Of a stretch of DNA of 64,000 nucleotides, positions 1 to 8,273 are shown piece by piece. Each line of letters begins with the position of its first letter. The first letter of the stretch is position 1. Where the stretch lies: the NCBI GenBank assembly GCA_001184405.1, contig LFMX01000001.1, positions 165,175 to 229,174 of the forward strand. Reading direction: 5' to 3'. A model generated the notes under the pieces. That model was not told where the DNA came from. It searched no databases and saw nothing but the letters and a program-made list of their open reading frames with translations. The DNA is from Candidatus Burkholderia humilis (GTDB lineage Bacteria; Pseudomonadota; Gammaproteobacteria; Burkholderiales; Burkholderiaceae). The position numbers and the translations under genes were made by a program.

Positions 1-792
1 CTCGCCGCGATGCAGAAGAGCGTCGCGAGCACGGTGAAAACGGTGCGCGAGACATCGGATTCCATCAACTACGGCGCCGATGAAATCGCCTCCGGCAACG
101 CGGATTTGTCCGCGCGCACGGAAAATCAGGCGGCGTCGCTGGAAGAAACGACATCGAGCATGGAAGAGCTGACCGCGACCGTGCGCGCCAACGCCGAGCG
201 CGCGCGCGAAGCCAACGCGCTCGCGGGCGTGGCGCTGGAAACGACCTCGCGCGCCGCGGGCGTTGTCGATAACGTCGTCGAGAAGATGCGCGGCATTGCG
301 CAGAGTTCGGACAAGATCGCAGAAATTATTTCGGTGATCGACGGCATCGCGTTCCAGACCAATATTCTTGCGCTGAACGCGGCCGTGGAAGCGGCGCGCA
401 CGGGCGAGCAAGGGCGCGGTTTCGGGGTGGTCGCGGGCGAAGTGCGTGGTCTCGCGCAACGCTCGGCGCAATCGGCGAAGGAAATCAAGGAACTGATCGG
501 CGAATCGGTCGCGCAGGTGAGCGACGGTTCGCAGCTCGTCGAACGCGTGGGCGAAGCGATGCGCGAAGTATCGGCGTCGATTTCACGCGTCACGCAGATG
601 ATGGCGGAAATCAGCGCATCGTCGCTGGAGCAGAGCGTGGGCATCGAGCAGGTGAATCAGGCCGTCACGCAAATGGATGAAATGACACAGCAGAATGCGG
701 CGCTCGTCGAGCAGGCCACGGCCACCGCGACATCGTTGCATGAGCAGACGCGGCAGCTCAAGGCGGCGGTTTCGGTGTTTCAGATCGCTTAA
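1..792 (+). CDS. Methyl-accepting chemotaxis protein, C-terminal part (cut by window start)
   Basis: The reading frame is open from base 1 and ends with TAA at 790-792, so only about 263 C-terminal residues are visible. They form the cytoplasmic signalling domain of a chemoreceptor, which controls the CheA kinase through CheW. The hairpin-tip motif [19 protein letters not shown] lies near residues 115-135, between long heptad-rich methylation helices; Gln/Glu-rich adaptation segments such as [18 protein letters not shown] are present. The sensor and membrane segments lie upstream of the window. There is no C-terminal pentapeptide tether for CheR. The visible part is intact, unlike the second chemoreceptor at 59327-60879. 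A strong hairpin terminator follows at once. Confidence 0.95.
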   Translation, partial: LAAMQKSVASTVKTVRETSDSINYGADEIASGNADLSARTENQAASLEETTSSMEELTATVRANAERAREANALAGVALETTSRAAGVVDNVVEKMRGIAQSSDKIAEIISVIDGIAFQTNILALNAAVEAARTGEQGRGFGVVAGEVRGLAQRSAQSAKEIKELIGESVAQVSDGSQLVERVGEAMREVSASISRVTQMMAEISASSLEQSVGIEQVNQAVTQMDEMTQQNAALVEQATATATSLHEQTRQLKAAVSVFQIA

Positions 793-819
793 GCGCTCGA
801 AGCGCGCTGTCATCGCTAA

Positions 820-852
820 GAAAAAAGCGGCGAATCGATCGCCGCTTTTTTC
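820..852. terminator. Bidirectional rho-independent terminator
   Basis: Perfect 13-bp stem (GAAAAAAGCGGCG and its complement) around a 7-nt loop, AATCGAT, with A-tract and T-tract at its bases. It lies between the chemoreceptor gene and the convergent epimerase gene and overlaps the latter's stop codon, so it can end transcription from both sides. Confidence 0.9.
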
Positions 853-1951
853 ATTCCGGCAACGCCGCGTAAGCCGTCGCCAGGTGATACGGCGTCGTCG
901 ACGGCATTTCGGCCCGCGCGATTCCGCCATCGCCCGACAGCGCTTCGATCCACCCGCGCGCGTGCAAAAAGCGCTCGCCGAAGCGTTCGATCTGCGTCGA
1001 CAGCGCGTCGCCCGTCACGCCGTGCGTGGCCAGCGCGCGCAGATATTCGGTCTGCGCCCAGATGCGCTGCGTGGCATCGATCACGCGGCCGTTTTCATCG
1101 ATGGCAGTCCACACGCCACCTGTCTTTTCCTCCACGCCGTGCTTCACCGCGAAGTCGAACGCGCGCTCGAGCCGCGCGTTCAGCCCCGCCGCTTCGAACG
1201 CCGCGTGGCCGCTGCCGATTGCGAAGAAATACCACTCGAACTGATGCCCCGGCTCTAGCCGGTTGCCGGGCGTTCCCATCGGCAATTCGGCGATGGAACC
1301 CGTCGGCTCGTGTACGAACGTCTCCGCCATGATCTGCGCGAGCGCATTCAGACGCGCGTCGTAGGCGCGATCACCGGTGGCCTCACGCGCGGCGAGCCAG
1401 GCTTCGGCGAGATGCATCAGCGGATTTTGCAGTGGCCCTTCCAAGGTCGCGCCGAAATCCTCCGCGAGCACGGCATTCAGCAGCGCCGATCCGTTCGAAA
1501 AACGCGTTTCGATCAGCTTCGCGGTCTCATCAAGCACGGCGAAGGCGTCTTTCGAACCACTCCGTGCGACGTAATGCGCGCACGCGAACACGACGAACAC
1601 ATGCGTATATAAATCCTTCTGGCACTCGAGCGGCCCGCCATTTGCGTCCACGCTGTAGAACCAACCGCCGTTTTCCGTGTCCTGAAAATAGTGCCGTAAC
1701 GATGCAAACAGCGTTGCGGCATGCGTGAGATCGCCGGCATCGGAGAAAACGAAAAGCTGGCGGGCGCACGCCATCGCGCGATAGCGCTTGGGCGGCAGCG
1801 GCGCGTGATCGTGCGGCGCGAGGGCTTCGTAGGGCAGACCGAGTGCCGCGTTGAAGCCCGGCCCGCGCCACGCAAGCAACACGATTTTCGCAAAATGCGC
1901 GCGCAACGCGGCGCCGGAGCGGGGTTTCAACGGATGCGGCATGTGAGTCAT
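851..1951 (-). CDS. AGE-family epimerase/isomerase (N-acylglucosamine 2-epimerase-like)
   Basis: A 366-residue protein with the (alpha/alpha)6-barrel pattern of the AGE superfamily, which includes N-acylglucosamine 2-epimerase, YihS and D-mannose isomerases. Likely catalytic residues are visible: His in KDLYTHVFVV, His in EPGHQFEW, the IWAQTEYLRA segment and His in TTPYHLATAY near the C terminus. Length and motif order are normal and nothing is broken. The reading frame stays open upstream to about 2569, but family length and the end of similarity favour the ATG at 1949-1951 (MTHMPH). The exact sugar substrate cannot be told from sequence; a mannose/fructose or N-acyl-sugar isomerase role is inferred. 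It converges on the chemoreceptor gene. Confidence 0.85.
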   Translation of the reverse strand: MTHMPHPLKPRSGAALRAHFAKIVLLAWRGPGFNAALGLPYEALAPHDHAPLPPKRYRAMACARQLFVFSDAGDLTHAATLFASLRHYFQDTENGGWFYSVDANGGPLECQKDLYTHVFVVFACAHYVARSGSKDAFAVLDETAKLIETRFSNGSALLNAVLAEDFGATLEGPLQNPLMHLAEAWLAAREATGDRAYDARLNALAQIMAETFVHEPTGSIAELPMGTPGNRLEPGHQFEWYFFAIGSGHAAFEAAGLNARLERAFDFAVKHGVEEKTGGVWTAIDENGRVIDATQRIWAQTEYLRALATHGVTGDALSTQIERFGERFLHARGWIEALSGDGGIARAEMPSTTPYHLATAYAALPE

Positions 1952-2084
1952 TGCGATGGAAGGTTGGAAGTGGTGCGGCCCGGAAAACGGCGCCGCATAC
2001 CCCGGAAAGCATAGCAAACGCGGCCCCGTTTCCATCCCGAATTCCTGCAACACGCTAATCCGAAAGTCACAGGAGGTGAACAAC

Positions 2085-2557
2085 ATGCTGAGCAACTTCG
2101 ATCTCATCTCGCGGCTGGTGATGGCCGCGGCGCAGGTCGTGTCGGGCATCGGCTTTCTCGGCGCGGTGTCGATTTTGCTGCGCGGCGAAATCGTGCGCGG
2201 TCTGACGACGGTCGCGAGCCTGTGGTCCGTCGCGGCGATCGCGGCGACGATAATCATCCTCATCATTCTGGCGGGCATCAAACCGCTCGAGCGGCGCTTC
2301 ATCAGCGTGAAGCAGCGCCGTAACTGACGATGCTTGTCGAGCGCGGCTCGCTCACGTTTCACGCGCTGCACGAGGCGCTCGGGCCCGGCAGTGTGCGCGT
2401 GAAACAGTTCGTCGTGCAGCAAAGCGACGATTCGCCCGATCCCGATGAAGTGCAAGTCGTGCTGTCGCGGGCATCGGCGACGGAGTATCGGGCGATTTGC
2501 GAGCGCCTGCGCACGCTCGATGTCGTGCGCGAATTCCGCGAAGACGACGCGGCGTAA
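2085..2557 (+). pseudogene. mgtC: mgtC/sapB-family membrane protein, internally deleted and frameshifted
   Basis: The gene has an excellent ribosome site (AGGAGGTGA, 2071-2079) and opens with MLSNFDLISRLVMAA, the usual MgtC start. It then jumps to the middle motif SGIGFLGAVSILLRGEIVRG and again to the last membrane helix IILIILAGIKPLERRF. Two in-frame losses have therefore removed large parts of the membrane domain, including the conserved Arg-rich GIEREW region. TGA at 2325-2327 ends this frame; the C-terminal ACT-like domain (LTFHALHEALGPGSVR) continues in another frame from about 2330 to 2557, so one base is also missing. MgtC proteins (about 230 residues) act in magnesium-limited growth and inhibit F-ATPase. 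This copy is almost certainly dead. Confidence 0.85.
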
Positions 2558-2605
2558 GCACAAACACACGGCGCCGGCGACACCGTGTGTTTGTGCTTAC
2601 GCCGC
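2549..2605. repeat. Long perfect hairpin, 23-bp stem
   Basis: Arms 2549-2571 and 2583-2605 are perfectly complementary (23 bp) around an 11-nt loop. The left arm contains the end and stop codon of the mgtC remnant. No clear T-tract follows on either side, so it may act as a transcript-end stabiliser or a repeat rather than a canonical terminator. The 11-nt loop matches that of the hairpin at 8067-8113. Confidence 0.85.
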
Positions 2606-2678
2606 CTCTCGAAAATAATCGCCGGACCGCACGGTGCGCAGCGCGCGCCCGCTGTCACGGTTGCCGTCTTTCGGACCT

Positions 2679-3438
2679 ATGTCAGATTCCGCAGTAAAAA
2701 GAGATGCCGCCGTTCTTACGAAGACCCGTCACCGTCGTGCTGAAAACGCGCCGACGGGCGATCGCATCGATACCGAAAAGAAGCTCGCCCGCGCGGCGCG
2801 TTCCACGCAGCGGCTGGCGCAGTTGAGCGAGGCGCAGCGCATCGGTGAAACGCTCGATCTGTTTGCCGAAGATGCTGAACGCGCGCAGCAGCAGACGATG
2901 AACACCGATATCCGTCAGCGCTTGCTCGAAGGCTTCGAGTTGCCGGACGTTTTTTTGCAGGCCGTGCAGGCGAGTAACGGCACGTCCGCGCCCGCGACGC
3001 CCAAGCGCGCTGCGCAAGCCGCTGCGCCGGAGCCGGTGCAGGCGTCGTTTACCCGACGTGCCGCCGAAGTGCGAAGACGTGCCGCCCGCGCCGGACGCCG
3101 TGACACCTTCCGCGTTCGCCACAACCTTGCTCGCGCACGATCACGGCATCGAGAGTCTGTCGCCGCGTCCGCGCGCCGATGCCGGGCCGGAGCTGGATCG
3201 CGCCCGCGTGCGCGCGTTTTCGGACACGATCGACGCGCTGCATGCGGTTATCGTTGAACAGCGGGCGTCGACGGCCGCGCACACGCGCCGCATGAAAACG
3301 ATGCTGACGGTCATCGTTTGCACGATGCTTGTGACGGTCGTGACCGGCATCGCGCAGACGGCGCTGTTGATGCGCGTCCGCCATGACGCGCAATCGCAGC
3401 CGCTTACGCTTACGCCCTTCACGCTGGCCGATTCCTAA
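2679..3438 (+). pseudogene. Hypothetical protein with C-terminal membrane helix, frameshifted
   Basis: I do not recognise the family. The frame starts at ATG 2679 (MSDSAVKRDAAVL) and codes for a charged, helix-rich region (residues about 20-110, rich in Ala, Arg and Gln) with an Ala/Pro linker. Near 3040-3060 coding continues in the +1 frame (VPPAPDAVTPSAF onwards) and runs through an acidic/Arg-rich helix to one membrane-spanning segment (TVIVCTMLVTVVTGIAQTALL) and a stop at 3436-3438. Together the halves would give a cytoplasmic protein of about 250 residues anchored by its C terminus. Coding-like character on both sides of the shift supports a single-base lesion in one gene. Function unknown. 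Confidence 0.55.
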
Positions 3439-3666
3439 GGCAATACGCGGCATTAGAACGCCACTGTCACATTCTTGCGACACTTGGTCACAGGTCGAGG
3501 TGTCGTGCCGTCGCTTGCGCATTTCTTTGTGGTCCGCCGCGCGGGCGTCTGTGTCCTGTCCCTGCTTTCATCGGACCAAAAATCGGTAAGATTGTAGAAA
3601 AACTACCTAAAATTTGGCTATGAAATATTGCATTGCGCGGGTAATGAGAATGGGGGGGGTTAACCC

Positions 3667-3672
3667 TATAAT
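3667..3672 (+). promoter_or_regulatory. Putative -10 element (TATAAT)
   Basis: A consensus TATAAT lies 44 bases before the ATG of the small gene at 3716 and 8 bases after a run of eight G (3652-3659). No good -35 lies at standard spacing, so an upstream activator or chance occurrence is possible. The rest of 3439-3715 holds no recognisable gene. Confidence 0.35.
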
Positions 3673-3715
3673 TACGGCCAAAGGAAAACCCTCAAACGAT
3701 CAACCGGAGTCATTC

Positions 3716-3870
3716 ATGAGCTACCTTTTCGCCCTGCTGCAAAAATTTGCTTCGAAGTTCGAATCGCCCCGTATCTGCCGATGGACAGCGACTACTCGTA
3801 TCAAGCACGTTTCAAGGAATCCGAGCGTCAACGCAAAGCGCGCGGCACCGCTTTCGGCTTCCGTCTGTAA
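3716..3870 (+). pseudogene. Small protein of about 51 residues, apparently frameshifted
   Basis: After a CCGGAG ribosome site, ATG 3716 opens MSYLFALLQKFASKFES, an amphipathic N terminus like those of small Burkholderia DUF3563-type proteins. A plausible continuation lies in the next frame: a YLPMDSDYSYQ segment, a charged ERQRKARG segment and the end GFRL, with stop at 3868-3870. Joining the two needs one extra base near 3765 in the CCCC run. Without it the frame runs on to 3964 with no protein-like character. Family and function are not known; decay or a homopolymer sequencing error would both explain the break. Confidence 0.45.
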
Positions 3871-4052
3871 TGCGCGGCTGACGGCGGCGCGGGAATCACA
3901 ATTCGAGCAACACGCAACGGCCATCGTCGTACGACCCGCCCGCCAGCTTCATCGTTTCATGTAGTTTTTCTAGCATTTCAAGCGTCAGTGCCAGACGTTT
4001 CACCTCCCTGCCTTTTCTCGACATCGCGGTCATCACAGGAGCTTCACCGACC

Positions 4053-4677
4053 ATGTCCGACGCCGTTCATTTCCTACGATCCTGACCAAGGCCACGGCCT
4101 CAAGCACGACCCGTTCAAGGCGATCATCGCGCCGCGCGTCATCGGCTGGATTTCTAGTCTCGATGCACAAGGCCGCGTCAACCTCGCGCCCTACAGCTTT
4201 TTCGGCGCATTTGCGTCGTCGTTTCCGTATGTGATCGGCTTTTCGAGCGAAGGCCGCAAGGACAGCATCGCCAATATCGAGGCGACCGGCGAATTCGTCT
4301 AGAATATGTCGACGCGCCCACTCGCCGAGCAGATGAACTGCACCTCCGCGCCCGTCGCCACGGACGTCGATGAATTCGAGCTCGCCGGTCTCACGAAAGC
4401 GCAGGGCCGCAATGTTGCCGAGCCGCACGTGGCGGAATCGCCGGCGGCGCTCGAATGCAAGCTGTTGCAGGTCATCTGCCTGAACAACCTTGCCGGCGAG
4501 CCGATGAACAACTGGCTCGCGCTCGGGCAAGTCGTGGACGTCCATATCCGCAACGAATACTTGATAGACGACGGCCTGTTTGATACCGCCGCCGCGCGCC
4601 CGATCATGCGCGCGGGGTATCGCGCGGACTATGCGGAGATCGGCGAGATGTTCGAGATATTCCGTCCGAGCGCATGA
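4053..4677 (+). pseudogene. Flavin reductase family protein (DIM6/NTAB), broken
   Basis: The protein resembles FMN-binding flavin reductase-like proteins of about 210 residues: HDPFKAIIAPRVIGWISSLD, NLAPYSFFGAFASSFPYVI, GRKDSIANI, and LIDDGLFD towards the end. Two lesions are visible. The start MSDAVHF (ATG 4053) is out of frame with the next motif SYDPDQGHG by a small deletion near 4070. An in-frame TAG at 4300-4302 sits where the family has Trp (EFVWNMS), a TGG to TAG change; the frame continues cleanly after it to TGA 4675-4677. The family supplies reduced flavin to partner oxygenases or reduces small substrates. A clean nonsense substitution is hard to attribute to sequencing indels. Confidence 0.85.
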
Positions 4678-4906
4678 AGCTGCTAAGTAGCAGGAATTGA
4701 GGCATCGGATAAACCCTAGAAAGCCGCAAATGCGCGCGTAACTTATCTTTGCGCGACATGCCGAAAAACCCAAATACTCGTTTTATGACCGCCCGCTGAG
4801 CCTTGTCGCACAAGGCGCTCAGGGAAAACCTGCGATGACACAGCGATCGCAGTGTCGTATTTCCACATATGTTTGTCGCAATTAGTTGGCTTGCCCGACT
4901 TTTTTT

Positions 4907-5149
4907 GTGCGCTGAGCATGCGCAACAGCTTGGGGGGGGGTGCGAGTCCCCTGTCCAACCTGATGGTGGTGAAGGGCTAGTGAAACGCAAGGGCGTCGTC
5001 GCGAGGCGGGGTCTGAAGGAAGCGTTCCGTTCGCTGGGCCTGCCGTCGGTCGGTCCAGCGCCAATTAACTGATCCGAACCGCCGTGTACGGACCCGTACG
5101 CACGGTGGTGTGGGAGGGGCCGGGCCGCGAGGCCTGCCCCTATCCCGAT
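4907..5149 (+). mobile_element. Group II intron remnant without its reverse transcriptase
   Basis: The segment starts with GTGCG (group II 5' consensus) right after a T7 run and ends with a domain V/VI-like structure. A long hairpin at about 5066-5104 pairs ACCGCCGTGTACG with CGTACGCACGGTGGT. It is followed by GGGAGGGGC pairing with GCCCCTATCCC, with an unpaired A seven bases from the presumed 3' end. The string GGTGGTGAAGGGCTAGTG (4963 region) is familiar from the 5' ribozyme half of Burkholderiaceae introns. Full introns of this kind are about 2 kb and carry an ltrA-type maturase; here the 243 bases keep only the two ends, so the open reading frame is deleted. Insertion after a T-run is typical of class C introns. 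Confidence 0.6.
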
Positions 5150-5509
5150 TTTTGCATTTCGTCGCGGAGTTTTTGCGCGGCGGCCTTGTAGTCGTAGGTC
5201 GGATAGAACTCGGTGCGATAGCCGCCCCAGGCGGTGCTTTCGATCGCGCGGTTCACTTCGCGGAGTTTGTCGGCGGGGACTTTTAGCGTCACTACTTGGC
5301 CGATGCCCATCATCACGTACCACGAGACGACCTCGACGCCTGGTGGCGGAAATTGCTTGAAGTAGCCTTGCTCTTTGAGTTGCTGGTTGATCTGCGGGAG
5401 TGTTTTCGATTCGTCGTGTTTTAGGAAGATGGTTAGGAGGAAGGTGCCGTCTGGTTGTGCTTGCGCTTACGGCTAGTACGGTTGCCTTGATCAGAGCTCG
5501 GATCCGCAT
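5140..5509 (-). pseudogene. Exported hypothetical protein (muconolactone-isomerase-like fold?), frameshifted
   Basis: ATG at 5507-5509 follows AAAGGAG and opens a short signal-peptide-like start, MRIRALIKATVLAVSAS. The mature part lies in another frame: GTFLLTIFLKHDESKT, LPQINQQLKEQGYF, VEVVSWYVMMGIGQVVTLKV, RTEFYPTYDYKAAAQKL, stop at 5140-5142. One or two bases are missing just after the signal sequence. The mature region, about 100 residues alternating strands and helices, resembles dimeric alpha/beta-barrel proteins such as muconolactone isomerase, but I cannot assign a reaction. Its stop codon lies inside the 3' end of the intron remnant, so the original C terminus may have been altered by insertion. 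Confidence 0.6.
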
Positions 5510-5568
5510 TTTTGATGCTCCTTTGGGATTTCTTGCTTTTTGTTCAGTAGCCGCCTTCCCGGCGGGGG

Positions 5569-5600
5569 ATTACTTTCTTTGCTGCTGCAAAGAAAGTAAT
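5569..5600. repeat. Palindromic intergenic repeat, 14-bp stem
   Basis: Perfect inverted repeat ATTACTTTCTTTGC (5569-5582) and its complement (5587-5600) around loop TGCT. It is preceded by a CAGTAGCCGCC string that recurs in the larger palindrome at 5732-5786. The stretch 5510-5771 holds no gene, only repeats of this kind, which resemble sequences scattered between genes in Burkholderiaceae. Confidence 0.8.
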
Positions 5601-5653
5601 CAAAGAAAGCAGCTTTTCAACGTTAGCACTTGATGCCGGTCCTCTGCCTTGGC

Positions 5654-5717
5654 TTCTCAAGCTGCGCTTGGGCTTAGGGGTTTTCCTCTTCTTCTTTTTC
5701 TTCGTCGTGCAAAGCGC
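5654..5717. repeat. Dispersed intergenic repeat, copy 1
   Basis: A pyrimidine-rich stretch that starts TCTCAAG, passes through GGGCTTAGG and a TTCTTC tract and ends TGCAAAGCGC. The same order of elements occurs at 46107-46166, where it also lies at the 3' end of a minus-strand gene. I see no coding potential. Confidence 0.6.
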
Positions 5718-5731
5718 TTCTGGTTTTTGCG

Positions 5732-5786
5732 CTTTTTACTCAGTAGCCGCCTCCCCCTGCCGGGGAGGCGGCTACTGAGTAAAAAG
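5732..5786. repeat. Perfect palindrome with 25-bp stem at the 3' end of the DUF72 gene
   Basis: Arms 5732-5756 and 5762-5786 match perfectly (25 bp) around loop CTGCC. The stem ends in CTTTTT/AAAAAG, so on either strand it would form a very stable hairpin followed by a short T-run. The stop codon of the minus-strand DUF72 gene (5772-5774) lies in the right arm. It can act as that gene's terminator. Confidence 0.9.
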
Positions 5787-6581
5787 CCAAGAAAGCAGCA
5801 AAAGAACTTTATGGTGCACCCGCAACCGCTCAAGCAGATGAAGCGCATTAGGCTGCGCATGCCCCTCCGCGGTGTTATCAAAGATGCACCAGACTTCAGC
5901 AGTCTTCTTAGCCCGACCATGCAAAATCCGAGCAACATCATCAAGATAGGTGTAGTTGTAAGAAGACTTATAAAGCTCGGGCGACCCATGCAGCCGCACA
6001 TAAACGAGCGAAGTATCCGCCCGATGCCTGATCTCGCACTCATCCGGAATGGGATCGGCATCGACATTAGCGATGTGATGCGCCTTGAGCAACGCCGCCG
6101 CGTGCGTCGTAAACCATGACGGATGCCGCGCCTCGCAAGCCACAGGCAAGGCCGTCCGCTCCTGCAGCGCGACAAAAAAAGCCTCGACCACATCGTGATC
6201 GAAAGGCAGACTCGGCGGCAGTTGCACGAGCCAGCAGCCCAACTTATCCCCGAGCTGCCCGGCAGCATGCAGGAACTCATCAATGAGCGACTCGGGAGAA
6301 ACCAGCCGCGCATCATGCGTAATCGACTTCGGCAGCTTCACCGAAAAGCGAAACGAATCCGGCACGCTCTCCGCCCAATGCGCATAAGTCTGCTCGCGAT
6401 GCGGCTTGTAAAAGCTCGAGTTGATCTCGACGCACGTGAGCACGTGCGAATACCGCTTGAGATGCGTGCCTTCGCCCGGAAAATTCGACGAAACAGCGCT
6501 CGACAATCCCCAGCCCGCGCAGCCGATGCGGATTGCGCCTTGCGGGCCGGGCTTGTGCAAATGGGGCAGTCGATACGGCAT
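5772..6581 (-). CDS. DUF72 family protein (YecE-like)
   Basis: An intact protein of 269 residues of the DUF72/YecE family, TIM-barrel proteins of unknown biochemical role. Typical motifs occur in order: IRIGCAGWGLSS near the start (residue 17 onwards), HVLTCVEINSSFY, SFRFSVKLPKSITHD, LVQLPPSLPFD, ACEARHPSW, YVRLHGSPELYKSSY with the conserved Arg, and WCIFDNTAEGHAQPNAL near the end. The start at 6579-6581 is chosen because GGAGG lies 13 bases upstream and similarity begins there. The last dozen residues come from the palindromic repeat at 5732-5786, so the natural C terminus has been replaced or extended slightly. Confidence 0.88.
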   Translation of the reverse strand: MPYRLPHLHKPGPQGAIRIGCAGWGLSSAVSSNFPGEGTHLKRYSHVLTCVEINSSFYKPHREQTYAHWAESVPDSFRFSVKLPKSITHDARLVSPESLIDEFLHAAGQLGDKLGCWLVQLPPSLPFDHDVVEAFFVALQERTALPVACEARHPSWFTTHAAALLKAHHIANVDADPIPDECEIRHRADTSLVYVRLHGSPELYKSSYNYTYLDDVARILHGRAKKTAEVWCIFDNTAEGHAQPNALHLLERLRVHHKVLLLLSWLFTQ

Positions 6582-6666
6582 TCGCTCGCAAAGCCTCCCT
6601 GATTGGGGTTTAGTGCCGCGCCTCTCCAGGCAAGTCGGTGGGTTCGTCCGGCACGGCGGGCGCATC

Positions 6667-6690
6667 GTCTTCGTCTTCGTCTTCGTCTTC
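6667..6690. repeat. Four tandem copies of a 6-bp unit (GTCTTC)
   Basis: Four perfect copies of GTCTTC in the gap between the DUF72 start and the end of thiD. On the minus strand they would read as Glu-Asp or Lys-Thr repeats, but no gene is assigned there. Such tracts are prone to slippage. Confidence 0.8.
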
Positions 6691-6738
6691 GACATCGTTC
6701 GCGCGCGCCCAGAAAAAAACGGTCCGGCAAATACGCGC

Positions 6739-7497
6739 CTATGCCCGGCCGAGGCCGCGCGCCGCCTGAAACACATACTTCTGCGCCTCGCGCGTGGCCT
6801 CGGCCGGTTCCTGTCGGTTCGCGAGCAACGCGGCGATCGCGGAGCCGAGCGTATCGGTCAAGCCCATGACACGGTTCACGCCGCGATCCCACATGTCCTG
6901 CTGAACCTGACCTTCCTCGCTGTACAACGTATTCACATGCCGATGCGTGCCCGTTTCCATCGCCAGCACATACTCACAGTCTTGCGACAGAATATGCGAG
7001 ATCGCGGAATCGAGCGTCGGCGCTTCGGCATCGCTGTCGGGCTGCGCGGGCTGCAACAGGGTGGCGTGATCGGCGATCAGCATGGTCGTCTGCGGCACGA
7101 GCAGATCCGCGAGCGATTCGCGCAATTCATCGGCGGCAAGCACGTGTTCGTCGTCAAGCGTGAAATCGGGCGCGAGAATCAACGGAACGTCGTCGTAATC
7201 GGAGACTACTTCGGCGATCGCGGAAACGACTTCGGTACGCGTCGCCGCGCCAATCTTGAACGCCGCGACCGGCATGTCTTCTAGCAACATGCGCGACGGC
7301 GTCGGGATCCAGTCCGGTCACTTCGTCACAGGATGCCGAGTCGCGGATTGCGTAGCCGGTGAGCACGGTCGCGCCGTGGCATCCCATGCTCGCGAGCGTC
7401 AGCAGATCGGCCTGAAGCCGGAGCCGCTAGTGGGATCGGACAGGCCGAAGGTGAGAACGATCGGTGGGGAATCGCCGGTCATGGCAAAAGCGGACAT
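6739..7497 (-). pseudogene. thiD: Hydroxymethylpyrimidine/phosphomethylpyrimidine kinase, two frameshifts
   Basis: ThiD phosphorylates HMP and HMP-P in thiamine synthesis. The start at 7497 gives MSAFAMTGDSPPIVLTFGLSDPTSGSG, the family's glycine-rich opening. A missing C near 7418 shifts the frame, which resumes with LLTLASMGCHG and TVLTGYAIRDS. A second shift near 7290 leads to MLLEDMPVAAFKIGAATR and then APDFTLDDEH, while the usual GTGC motif region is poorly preserved. The final part (AMETGTHRHVNTLY onwards, with DTLGSAIAALLA near the end) fits the C-terminal half of the shorter ThiD-like proteins next to rubredoxin in Burkholderiales. Divergent from rubA. Confidence 0.8.
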
Positions 7498-7763
7498 TGT
7501 GTGATTGATTTGCTCGATGATTACGGTTCGGGCTTCGAACGCCAGGGCTCTCACGCAGAATGACACCGCCGCAGCATGCTCGATCATGTTCGATTATGGT
7601 TTGATTTTGCGGCCTAAAGCCGCTCGACTGTTGTCTTTGCGCACTTTTTTCCGGCCGGGCGGTTTTTGGCGTAAGCGCGCCTACAGGCTGATTGCTAGGC
7701 ATCGACACGGCAACACGGTACCATCTTGTCCTAATTTCAACCGACCATTCGACGCGGCAAAGT

Positions 7764-7934
7764 ATGGAATATAGAAGCTGGATGTGCCTGATCTGCGGCT
7801 GGATCTACGACGAAGAAGCCGGATTGCCAGAAGAAGGTATCGTGGCCGGCACGCGCTGGGAAGACGTTCCGATCAATTGGACGTGTCCGGAGTGCGGAGC
7901 CCGCAAGGAAGACTTCGAGATGGTCCAGATCTGA
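7764..7934 (+). CDS. rubA: Rubredoxin
   Basis: An intact 56-residue rubredoxin, a one-electron carrier with a single Fe(Cys)4 centre. Both metal-binding knuckles are present: CLICGWIYDEEAG (residues 8-20) and CPECGARKEDF (residues 41-51). The aromatic core residues (Tyr, Trp) are in their usual places. It is transcribed away from thiD and followed by a hairpin. In related genomes, as far as I recall, the twitching-motility response-regulator genes pilG and pilH follow; here they are absent. Confidence 0.97.
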   Translation: MEYRSWMCLICGWIYDEEAGLPEEGIVAGTRWEDVPINWTCPECGARKEDFEMVQI

Positions 7935-7949
7935 CCCGCCACCCCGATC

Positions 7950-7977
7950 GCGCCGCATGACGTGAGTCATGCGGCGC
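7950..7977 (+). terminator. Rho-independent-like terminator after rubA
   Basis: Perfect 12-bp stem GCGCCGCATGAC/GTCATGCGGCGC with loop GTGA, followed by GTGTCTTTT. It starts 15 bases after the rubA stop. Confidence 0.75.
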
Positions 7978-8066
7978 GTGTCTTTTGCGGACCGTGTTTT
8001 GCTAAATACGGTTCGCGCGATGCATCGTTGCGCAAATGCGCACGATACGTCGCATCGATGCTGTCC

Positions 8067-8113
8067 TGCCGGATTTCGCCGAAGTGAAATTCACGCTTCG
8101 GCGAAATCCGGCA
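8067..8113. repeat. Long perfect hairpin, 18-bp stem
   Basis: Arms 8067-8084 and 8096-8113 are perfectly complementary around an 11-nt loop that itself contains TGAATTCA-like symmetry. No U-tract follows. The stem-plus-11-nt-loop design is the same as at 2549-2605, though the sequence differs. Confidence 0.8.
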
Positions 8114-8273
8114 TACCCTTGAGGCTCGGACGGCTGATGTCGGCGCGCAGGCCGCATCAGCCCGGTAGCGCGACTGCGGTACGAAAAATCCGCTTTCGCC
8201 GATGACGCAGTTAAACGGCGGGTGGACCGGCATCGCCGGCCGCGCACGCGAAATCCGCCCGTGAGCGCCCGTC

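Noticed and set aside
1952..2569. N-terminal extension of the epimerase frame by about 200 residues
   Set aside because: It runs antisense through the mgtC remnant, is Arg-rich and has no family similarity; it is an open frame caused by high GC.
4932..4940. Run of nine G as a phase-variation switch
   Set aside because: It lies in the intron relic outside any reading frame; slippage there would have no obvious coding effect.
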